From Prinia subflava (Eukaryota; Chordata; Aves; Passeriformes; Cisticolidae), in contig NC_086247.1 of NCBI RefSeq assembly GCF_021018805.1, positions 122,623,094 to 122,687,093 of the forward strand: a stretch of DNA of 64,000 bases. The letters are read 5' to 3'. Shown here one piece after another: positions 12,901-24,900 of the stretch. Within the stretch, counting starts at the first letter, position 1. The number at the start of each line of letters is the position of its first letter. The notes under the pieces were generated by a model. The model ran no database searches. It saw only the letters and a list, made by a program, of their open reading frames with translations, and was not told the DNA's origin. The position numbers and the translations under genes are program-made.

Positions 12901-15900
12901 TTTTTCCACAAAGACATACACATAATTTATACTAAGATAATATCTATATACTTCATATATTTATTTATAATACAGTATACTTATAAGAACATATCTATAT
13001 ATTATTGATTAAGATATAGCCAAGATTTGAATAGTATGTGACAATATAGATAGAGATCCTCAATTTTTTTTAAAAAAAAACATCTACTATGAAGGAGGTC
13101 TCATGCTGAAAAAAATGCACAAATCATATTTAAAAATTGCATATATGTAAAGACAACACTGAATTCGAATATTTACACCTAAGATGATGAGGCACGCTGA
13201 CAATTCTGCTCTTTCTTCTAAGCAGTGATTAATAAAGATTTATGAAGAAATAATATGTGACAAAAGAATTCCTCAGAACAGAAACTGCAAGTACTGATAC
13301 AAGGGACCTACACGTTCTGTAAAGAAGATCAGTTTGGAGTAAGAAGAGGAACTGGATTCACCCACCTACTACAAGGGTCATCAGAAATTACAGCATTGTG
13401 TCCAGACACTACTACAAGCAGAAAGTTTCCAGTGCAAACTGTGGCATCAAACAGACATCTGTCTTTTCTACCTCCTACAGGGGCACTGCAGCAAGTTGCT
13501 ATCTTTTGTCCATAGCTAACTTTGTCGAGATTTGTAAGACCTCTTCTTCATGATCTTTTCAAGTCTCAGTGTGTTAAAAAATTACTGAACAGCATAATAA
13601 CTACATTTAACTTCTGTTGAAAGTACCACTTCAGGAGTTAAACTTAAGGCAATAAAGTTTGAGGGATTTAAGCATGTTACAAAACATGAAATTTGTTTCC
13701 ATTAGTGCAAGAATCATATTGGCTACAGGAAATCAAACCACTGCCCCAAAAATTTCACCAAGTTACTTTAATGATTTTTCAAAAACATAAGGCTTTACCC
13801 AAGTGCTTCAGGACAACCTGAGGGCACTTCAGTACTTTGAGCCAGACAATAAGTTTTCCCAGCTGGTAGGACCTTTCATTAAACTGAAAGCAAGTTTACT
13901 TTTTATTACTTTAATAAGTAATAAAGTAATAAATATAAGAAAGAGATATCACAAATATAACACAAAAAGACCATAACAATATAAAAATCAATCACAGTGC
14001 TAGAATTTCACAAAATTTATTCTTGAACAACAAACTGGTGGTTTCAGTTAAAGCAAGGCAATGTCTCTGGTTGTTTTGGATACTGTGACTTCAAATGAAA
14101 AAAAAATGTCAATTTATTAAGTATTCTAAAGAAGGACATGGAATTAGAAAAGTAACTTGTGTTATACTAACGAAAAGAGACCCTCCCAAAAATCCTTGAT
14201 TTTCATCATTATTGAATAAATAGTCAAAAAGAAAAGTATATTTAGGGTGAGTGTCTACGAACAGTTCTCTGCAGATGAACACAAGTAGTTTCCTGCATGC
14301 TGAAACTTAGAGCAACAGCTGAAAACCCAAGCACCAGCAGTGCTGCAATGTATCAGACACATTGCATGCAAATCAGTAGCAGATGTTAGAAATTAAGATT
14401 CTTAGATTTACTTTTATGGACCATCTCCCTCTCCACCATCCCCTTGCCCCAATTCTCAGACTATTCTACAGACTATTCTACAGTTTATAGCCACAACAGA
14501 ATGTGGCCCAGTTCTTTCCTTTAATTCTTCCCCCTAACTCTTAAACAGAGGCATGGCTAGAAAGAGACCTGTAGACTGTCATTTCCACAGTCTGACTGGA
14601 GAAGCTCAATACCTGACAAACTGAAACAAAACAAAAATCAAGTGCCTATCTTACACACTTCTGCCATATGGCAACAAAACCACACACTCACAAAGTGTCA
14701 TTTCCTGCATCTCCACACAATTCATGAGTACTGCCATGCAGTAGTAATATCTGAGTCTTGAAAAGACAGAAGTAGGCTAACATGAAAAAATATAAGCTAA
14801 GGTTCCAGTATTCTACTTGGATTTGGGGAGATAGGGCAGGGAGCTTTACTGAGTGGGCATTATGGGATTTTTACTATGCTTTAGTTGGCTTACATATTTT
14901 ACACTTGACTAGAAGGTTCACGAATTTCCTTGAAGTAAATATTTTGGCTATAAGGAATGTTATGTTGATCAAGATAAAAGTAAATGTACAAAAAAAAAAA
15001 AAAAAGAGGTGATTAAAAGGAATTTTAAAGATATTATCAGGAAAAAAACCCATAATTCATAAAACATTTTTAAAGATATTAAGATCTTTAAAGCAAGACC
15101 AGACTTGAGCTACAAGCTTTGGTTTTATTAACAGCCTATGGATGAATAGACTGACCAATATTAAAACTAACTTGTATATTAAAGATGTAAAAACTGAAAC
15201 TTTGTTATAGCCTTCATCAGGCAAGGACCAACAAAACTACATATTATAGAATCACAGAAGAAGGGTCACGGAAGAAGAAATCTCTAAGATCCAAACCCAT
15301 AAAAGTTCTGACATTTTCTGTAACACTGTTAACCCTACAAAATTGTTTATCTAGTCTTGTTTTTTGGATCAGAATAAACTGAAAATCTTCACTTTTGTCA
15401 GTTAACTTCCTGATGACCAAAGAAACAAGAAAATCAAGGCCCATATTTCTTAAACTTCAGTATTTTTGTCAAGGGAAAAGCGGTCACATCATCATTTGAA
15501 ACTATAATTAAGGAAACTCAGGCTTGTTCTTAACATGCATCCCAAGGGTTTTCTTGGCAGGAAGCTATTAACTGATAATTCTCTCTTTAAAACAAAATAA
15601 TACTAGTCTGCAAATCTATGAAGATTAAATACGCATGTTGGGGTGATACAGTTTTCCCAATGGCCAACTGATCAAACACCAGTGGAGACTCCACTGTTAG
15701 GAACAGATGCATGGAGAAATCAATATAACTGTATAACCATATCCCAAACTAAACTAAGCATGTGCTCTGATGCTACATTTCTCAAGAGACTACAGATGTC
15801 CAGAGCGACTGTTTTGGTGAAGGTGTCATAACCAGTGTAAAATATTAATTTTAACAATTTACTTTATTACACAGTCCTGAATACTTCCAAAGCTACAATG

Positions 15901-18900
15901 TTATAGCATATAAATCAAACTACTTTTATTAACTAAATTATCCATTAAAAATCATTGACCACGAAAAAAATAATTGCTTTTCAATAATCATAGAACATTC
16001 TGACTTGGAAGGGACCCACAAGAATCATTGAGTCCAACTCCTGGCTCTCCACAGGGCAATAGTAACACTGTTTCACTTGAAATTAATATTCCTCTTAGAA
16101 CACAACATTCCATTCCATAAATGGTTAGCTTTTTCAATAATCAACACTGCTATTAAAATATTTTTAATACATTAACAGTAAGAAATTATTTATTTCATCT
16201 ACCAGCTCCAAAATCATACGAGACTTAGAACTCCAAAATTTAAGTTACAGTGAGGAAGCTGTTGAAATTAAATTTTGAATATGCTTCTTGTCTTTCCCTC
16301 GCACCAGGTGGTAATGGAAGAACAAGAAGGTTGGCTTAGTGCAGATCTAAGTATGCTTTTAAAAAGAAAAAAATACTAACAAGCTGATGATGTGCCATAT
16401 CTCTCAATTCACTTGCTTGGCATTTTACAAACAAGGAAGCTCAGCCAATTCTTTTCCTGTTCTATGAGCTCCGATTTCTGACAATAGGGATTGAGAGAGG
16501 GGATGGCAAAACCCAATATTCTCAAGAGAGTGCATCTGTACTGATGATATACATAATCTAATATGGAAATATAGCTTCTTTCTTTGAAGACTTTAAGGCT
16601 TACATAAGTTTGTAGCATAAAAATAGCTCATTATAAACCCATTTTACCTGGCAATTATGACCAAAGTTGGTACTTGAAATACTTCCCCTTCTCCTTTATT
16701 TTAGACGTAGTGATGAAGTCATGCCTTGCTACTCACAGGTCAGGCAGAAAAGACTCATTTTAGTGAGGCATATTAACCAGGTTATTCTCCATTGGCAATT
16801 TATCTGAACAGGCAGATTGCACATTCCTTAGGCATCCAGTTCAGAACCAGTATACTGACACCTTTATTTTTATGCTACCATCACCATGGCAAATGTTTGT
16901 TTTCAACTGCAGTTTGTTGTCAAACTATTTCTGCCACTGTATTGAATTTCAGTCTAAGAAAATCCCATAACTAAGGCAATTTTGTCATTAGGAGACTAAA
17001 TGCTTCTCCTGTAATTACTTTGAAACATTTGAAAAGGATGCCGGTACTATAATATTTAGAACACTGTGGTTCTGCAACAATTCTCAGCTCAAGGCAGCCT
17101 GAGAACAGTTGTGACCTTTCATGACTTTGGAAAAAGTATGCTACATTTCTATACTCCTCCTATCTACACTCTCAGAATGCCAAGTCACATATTATGAAGT
17201 AAAAAAACAAGATATACTCCTTTTTTTGCTTGTTTGTTTTTTAATACAGCTCAGTACTTTGCACTTATCTTTTTACTACAGATTCCACAGCTTGCAGCTT
17301 GTTTCTTTCAAGATGTTTGCTGCATCTTGCTTGTCAATGAACATCCAGGAAAACACTGCATGTTATTTAAAAAAAAAAAAATCATGCAACCCCTATCGTT
17401 CAGCTCCTTTGATTTCCGCCTTTGGTGTTTATATTTGCAAGTTTCCTTGTATGTAATGTAGCTATTTTAAACCCTTTTCACCTTCTTACCACCTACAGGA
17501 ATCCCTGCTTAGCTACACCACTCACTGAGTTCTCTTTCTAGACATACTCACTATTACATTAACACAAGAGGAGCTCCACAGGATATGTCGTCACAAAAAA
17601 GCATTTTTTGTTCAACAATGTAAATGTTATATCCTAGGACTTGACACTAAATATCTTCTCTTCCCTCAAAATCTAGCATATGTAATAGAGAAAAATAGAA
17701 GACTGAATAGTATGAAGATTAATCAGGTATTTGAAGTTTTCATAATAGAGGAACTTAAAAACTTCAAATTAAAAAATGTCTTATGCAACAATTAAAACAC
17801 AATATATGGCATAAAAATACTGCATAAAAATGCATAAAAATTTAGGCAGATTCAGAAAAGAGAAATTCAGAGAAAATAAATCCATCAAGAACTATTAAAC
17901 TTGTTTTTAAAAAAGTCCCACTTTCAGCTCAAGTATATGCATATGACTGACTGAGGGAAGAGAATCTTAGCTCTGGTCTTGTATGCATCACCTGCAGTCA
18001 GCATGAGACAGGGTCAGAAACACTTTTGATTCTTATATTCATAGAATCATAGAATGTTTTGGGTCACAAGGCACCTTTAAAGATCACGTAGTTCTGATCC
18101 TCCTGCCATGGGCAGGAACACTTTCAGCTAGATCACGTTGCTCAAAGACCTACCCATCCTCATCTTGAACACTTTCAGGGATGAAGCATTTACAACCTCA
18201 CTGGAAAACCTGTTCCAGTGTCTAACCACTCAGAGTAAAGCATTTCTTCCTTATGTCCAATCTAAACCTACCCTTTTTCAGCTTAAAACTGCTGCCCCTT
18301 ATGCTGTTACTGTAGGCAGGTCTTGGTAAAAAGTCTTTCTAACAAGATCCCATTTGTATACCTAAAAGCTCCTAGAGCCTTCTCTTCACCACTTTGAACA
18401 ACCCCAACTCTCTCAGCCCGTCTTCATACAAGATGTATTTCAGCTCTCTGATCATTTTCATGACCCTCTTCTGGACCAGCTCTAACAGATGCATGTCTGT
18501 CTTCTAGTGGGGATCCCAGCACAGGACACACTACTCTGGATGGGGTCTCACAACAGTGGCAAAGAGGGAGAGAATCACATCCCTGGAACTACTGGCCTTG
18601 TTCATTTTTATGTAGCCCAGGATACAATAGGCTCCCTGGGCTGCAAGTGTACATTGCTAGCACATATGCCATTTTTTGTCTTCTAATATCCCCAGTCCTT
18701 CTCCACAAAGCTGCTCTCAATCCATTACCTCATCACGCAATCTATACTGAGATTAGGCATTGCCCCATCACAGGGGCAGGACCTTTCCTTTGGCCTTGCT
18801 GAAGTACAATGAGGTTCACATTGGCCCACTTCTCAAGCCTGCCAGACCCGCCTGGATGGCATCCTTTCCCTCAAGCACATCAGCTGCACCACTCATTTTT

Positions 18901-21900
18901 GTGCCATCTGCAAATCTGCCACGGGTGCACAGAATCCCCCAACATCATTAGTAAAGACAGCACTGGTCTCAGTACAGACCCCTGAGGAACATCATTGATT
19001 ACTGATCCACATTTGGAGATTGAATCATTGATGGCAACTTCGAATATGGCCATCCAGCCACTTCCCTCTCATCCATAAAATTCATACCTCTCCAAGGCTA
19101 CTGTTAGGAACTATATCAAAAACCCTTACAATAAGGCATGGCAGATGGAGTAGATTATTATCAGCAGCTCTTCCTTTACCTACCGATACAGTCACTCCAT
19201 GACAGAAGGCCACTGGATTTGTCAGGCACGACTTGCCCTCTGTGAAGCCGTGTTTGGTGTACCTTTGGGAAAACATGCTGGCTGTCTCTAACCACCTCTG
19301 TACCCACATGCCTGGACATGGCTGGCAGGAGGTGTGTTCCATGATCATACCAGACACAGACATGAGGCTGACTGCTAGTTCTCAGGGGCCTACTTGTTAC
19401 CTTTCTAAAAACTGGTGTGATGTTTCCTTTCTTCCAGTCACTGAGTGACATCCAGGTAGTCTAATCCTTTTTTTTCCTGTTTAAAGAACTGGGTAGAATG
19501 CTTCAAAGTCCTCATCAAATTCTGACCCAGAATGACAGTCACATCTAAACAATACATTGAGCCTTTGAACTGCAAGTTCTTAAACTAGTGAACTGTCACA
19601 CAAGAAGAGTTAATAAAGAGAGAAAGGGAAGAGAAAGCCTTGAATACAGGCTGAAGCTGGATGCAGACACGTGGGAAACTACACAAGAAATCAGGAGACC
19701 TCAAGGTACTGGCAAATCGCATAACTGCTAGTCACAGTTATGTGGAAGTATCTGGCCAAAGAGAGAAATGCCTTAGTAGCTCACAGTACTACAGAGTATG
19801 AAACAGAATTACAAGGACAATTATATTTTTTAAGTACCCCAATAAGAACACTTGGCACTGGATTTCATTGTCATTAAGAACTATTTTGGAGCCCATCGCA
19901 AGCCCCTACAAAAGACTTAAAACTCTCCAGCTTTACAATTGCCAGGCAACAGACTGTTCCACTGAACAGAAGTCATTGCTCTAGGTTATTTTGGGTGGAT
20001 GAACTCCAAATTCCCCATAATTCAGGCCATGTCACCACTCATCTTCAGGAAAAAGGCTTGAAATTGTGTTGCAGGATGATGGAATCTGATGACTTTTGTT
20101 CTAAACAAGTAAAAAATCTTGGAACAAGTATACGTAAAATAGAAATAATATTTTTCACTGTTATAAAACAAAATCATCTAATTCACTTTTGTATGGGGCA
20201 AACATCTCCATCATGTAAGAAAATTACACTAAGACGAATAATTAGGGTATATATTAGTTTGATCTATTACGGTTTTTTTTTCCTCATAATAAAGAGAGAA
20301 TTTTCCTGAGGGGAAAAACAAAACAACCAACAAAAAATCCCAAGTCAGAAAATCCCACAAAAAACCCACCAAGAAAAGAGAGAAAAACACCAAAACCAAC
20401 CAACCAGACAAAACAACTTAGACTACAAAAAGATAACAATTTTACAAACTGCATTTTTCTTAGAATCAGCTACTACTAAAATCAGTTCCTTTTACATAGT
20501 CCCTTATATTGTCAATTAACACATCTAGACAAAATGAAGGACCTGAAAAGGCAAAAGATACCTTATTTTTAAAAGGGGCTAGGAACAGGAATCCTTTGAA
20601 CTTGCAACTCTCACAGCAGAAGCTTTGAAAAAAGGCAAGGGTACTCTGTAGTATCTGCTTTTCCCCAAGACTATAGGGGCTAAATTCAGGAAGTTGCCAC
20701 CCGTGACATTCCAGGCTATCCCCTTGCACAGGGAACCATGTGTAAAACAGCAATTGATAGAGCAGAGAAGAAATACTTAGTGCAGAACTAGCTTGGTAAA
20801 AGGCTATGACAGGTACTGATCTCATTGCAAGGCAGGTATTAGTAGATCCCTGAATGTTCAAGCAACCACAGTGGTTTTTATGTAGCCTGTTGTTTGTCTA
20901 CTTCTTAATTAAACAAATGCTTAAAGACCTGGTTTTAATGCTCAGAAACTTGACTGGATAAGAATATTAAAACTTTATTCTGTACATTTAATTATGCCTT
21001 TGACTGACACTTTGTACACGTTAATGAAATTTTATTGAATCACAGATTGGTGTAGACTTTAAGGGACCTTCGGAGAGCATCTGGTCCCATCATCCTGGTC
21101 AGGCAGGGCCACCTACAGAAAGTTGTCCAGGACCATGTCCAGACAGTTTCTCAGTATCTCCAAAGATGAAGAGTCTGCAAGTCCTCTGGGCAGCCTGTGT
21201 CAGTACTCAGTTGCTCTCACAGTAAAAAAAATCATTTTCATCGTTGACACTGAAGTTTTCCCTCATGCCAGAAAGTGAAAGAACGTGAGAACTTCTCTGC
21301 TTTGCCCTGCTTTTTGACCACATGCAACATATAACCTTAAGTATGGTACTTACCAGGATCAGTTTTTGAACTTTTAACTAAAAACACAACAAAAAAACCC
21401 CAAACACACTTACACATCTTGCTAGGTTTATAGTAGGCTTTCGGTAACAAAGGTTATGAAAGGTAGATTAGATATAGTATTTACCAGATTTTAATGTTTT
21501 TCTTCCTAATGTGAATTTTTTCTCTTTTGGAATTTAGAGTCCATCTGACAAAACAACAACAAAACCCAACAAAAACTACAACTCCCCCCATTTCTCAAAA
21601 TTTTCTATAAATTAACAATTCTGTTATAATTTTAAACTAAGTATTTTTCTGCTTTACTATTTCATTTACTACTGAAAAACTAAAGAAAAAACTGCTTACA
21701 TATCCCACTGTGGAAATAACTAGGAAAACCACTGCTCATGGAACAGAAATATGACACAAAAACCAGTTTTTTATTGTGATTTTTTTAAAGGCTTTTTTTT
21801 TTTCTAGAAACTCAGCTGGCTTGATTGAAGGGGTTTGATTGAAGGACAAAGTTAACTTCTTTTCCCTAACAAAGTTAGAGCACCTGAATCAATGCATGGG

Positions 21901-24900
21901 ATGAGTTCTTCACTCAGCCTTCTCCTTAAATTTTTCTAGACATCCTCCATACAGCTCGTTTCTAACACCTATTTCTACTGCCCATTTGTGGTTAATGATC
22001 TACTTGTGGAGAGTTCAGCTTATTTTCAAGACACTTCACACTGGCAAGCTCAGGTACTGCAGAAAAGAAATACCAGTCTGCAGATATTGAGGTAGCTGAG
22101 CTGTTTGTTTTTCAAAAGGTTTCCTGTAATGATGCCTGGAATAACAAAAAAGAACATTTCAAATAAAAACCCAGCAAACCTGAGGAAGTTAACAGCCCTG
22201 ATCAAGTCAGCTTATTCTATTTAGGTGGCAAGCAAAGATTAGATCTTAGCATGTTTCCAATTTTCTATTTCATAACCATTCTTTCCTTGGAATCTTAATA
22301 GAGCATTAATACATCATGTTCTTCACTCTCCATTCTACCATGTCTCCCACTGCCAGAGTGTAGAATCACAAAGTTCCATAGGACAGAAGCATAGATAACT
22401 AAGCATAGATGACTAAGAGAAGGAAATTATAACTAATCTCTTGCATTCACAAAGCTTGTTCTTTCTCCATAATATCAAATCTGAGGAGAGAAATAGTACC
22501 TTATTGACAAAGGAGAGAAAAAAAAAGTCAAAATACTTACAGGGGTGGGGCACCTCTTCTATAGGGAAAGGCTGACAGAAATGGGGTTGTTCAGTCTGAA
22601 GAAAAAAAGGCTCTGGGGAGACCTTATTGCACTTTCCAGTATCTAAAGGGGCTACAAGAGACTTGAAGAACTTTCTACAAGAGCATGTAGTGATAGGACA
22701 ATAGGGAATAGCCTGAATATGAAAGAGGGTAGATGTAGATTAGACATAAGGAAGAAGGTTCTTTACAATGAGGGTGGCAAAATACTGGAACAGATTGCCC
22801 AGAGAGATGGTGGATGCCCCATCCCTGGAAACATTCAAGGCCAGGTTGGATGGGGCTCTGAGCAACCTGATCTAGTTGATGATATCCCTGATCATTGCAG
22901 ACGAGTTGAACTACATGACCTTTAGAGGTCCCTTTCAGTCTAAACTATTCTATGTTTCTATGATTCACTGCTGCCAAGAAATTATGGAAACAGCTGTAAG
23001 GCCTACAGGGTGCAGGGTGGCAGAGAATGGGCACAAGGAAGAGGAATTCCATGGTCACAAAATGTAGTCTAGTTAACATACAAACACTGTATGACTAAGG
23101 CTTGGCTTGTCCAGGACTTGTGATTCATTGCCCTTTTTTCATCCTCAAGTTACCAATCGCAATTCCTTTATTTTCCAGAAGACATCATATGCAAGCACAG
23201 GTAGCAACAATATAACCAACAAAGATGATATTCAGAATTTCTTGCTCTAATACCTACTAATATGTACTGAATAGTAGTACGCCATTAGTAAGCAGAGAAA
23301 AAAACCCACATGCAGGAAGGTTTTTCCAGCACCCCCAAAGCTAGGCTGTTCCCAAAACAGGCTTCCTGTGGAGTTCCCTACCAAAGCAGAGACTTTTGTC
23401 TAAGAAAAGTGTCAACCAGTACCTTCCCATCAAGAAAAGAAGTGTTCCAAGATAAACAGGACTGCAGCTGCTCAGCTACAGGTAACCAAAACTTCTCTTT
23501 GAACCATTACAACTAATCACAAGGTCAAGATTTTACTTCTGATTACCCAGATTAACACTTGTGTGACATTCCTTAAATAAGCCAGGTTTAGTGCATCTAA
23601 CTCAGCGCTTAGTACTTCAACATGCCATTCTGTGCTGAGAAGTACCACAGCAGATGAAATTCTCAATAGCAAATTTCTTACTACTAAACTATGTTAGTAA
23701 TTATGTCTCCTCAAAAACATTTCAATTAAAGAGAACAATCTTTTGCCCAGTTAAACATTTGTCATCTTAACATGTGATTATAAAAAGCTAAGCCATTTAG
23801 GAGTCAATATGATACTAATGTTTGCTTATGCAGACTGGACAGCAGTTAAACATGATGTGTTTTTTTCTAACAATGTTCTACTAAAAATATGTGCCTATAG
23901 TCAGGCTGTGGTTGAGAAGAGTTTATTGTAACTACTACAATAGAAGACTTTTACTTCTATGACATAAACCCAAGCTTAAGTAAGTAGTTATCCAGCTGAC
24001 AAAGAGAACCTCTACCTCAATCAAGTTATAGCTGAAACATTAAAAGTCAGCAAATTTTACAAAAATAGTTGTCCTTGTGGGACACTGCAGAGACCTTGCA
24101 TAGGGTTTACCGAAAAAATAAGCTTATCCAGCCTAGAGCCTTTTAATAGCTCCCTTCCCAACTATTAGACCAGCACAACCAAACAGGCATTTCATAGTAC
24201 ATATCAAAAGTTCAGCAGCAAGTACTGAAGTACAGTCACCAGTTGGTTTTATCTTTTTATTTTTAAAGCAAGCCACAGAAACTATGATCAAGTACACCTT
24301 ATTCCACTCAGTCTCTTTGCAGAACTCAAACTTTTAGGGGAACAACTTTATGAGCTAGTGTAGAATACAATGAGTAGTTCCATATGAATACACGCCAGGA
24401 TACAAGGTATCCCAGCTCACATATTGTCACTTCTCATTCTACACCTCCCAAAAGGAGACTAGGAATACTGCCTGGTTGGAAAAAGCTTTTTTGTGTTGAT
24501 TTTCAAACACACCAAAGCTCTAAGCGTAAATTCTCATGTTCACTTCTGGAGCCTACATGTCTTTAGTAAGATGGAGGACAGAAATATTTAAGTATAGTTT
24601 ATCAAATACAAACAGTTCCATTTCAATTGATGCAAATGGTAATATTAATTCAATGTTTAGCAAAAATGTCAGTTGTTTTAAAATCTGAATTTCAGTGATA
24701 AGTGCAAGATATTTCCTCACAGTAAGGGTTTAACATTCGTTACAGAAAAACCTGAAGAAAGAGTGTTAATCTAAAATCATCTAGCATTCTTGTAAAAAAA
24801 AAACAACCAAAAAACCCCAACACCACACCAAAGCCACAAACAATCACCACAAACAAAACAAAACAACTCTACAAACAAGCAAAACCCCAAAACTTTGTCA

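Noticed and set aside
15246..15300. A possible CR1 end (TAGAATCACAGAAGAAGG)
   Set aside because: Only the first few bases resemble a CR1 tail. The following sequence does not match the CR1 3' end.
19082..19451. Minus-strand frames of about 90 codons
   Set aside because: These are remnants of the CR1 ORF2 reverse transcriptase, not a host gene, and are covered by the CR1 entry.
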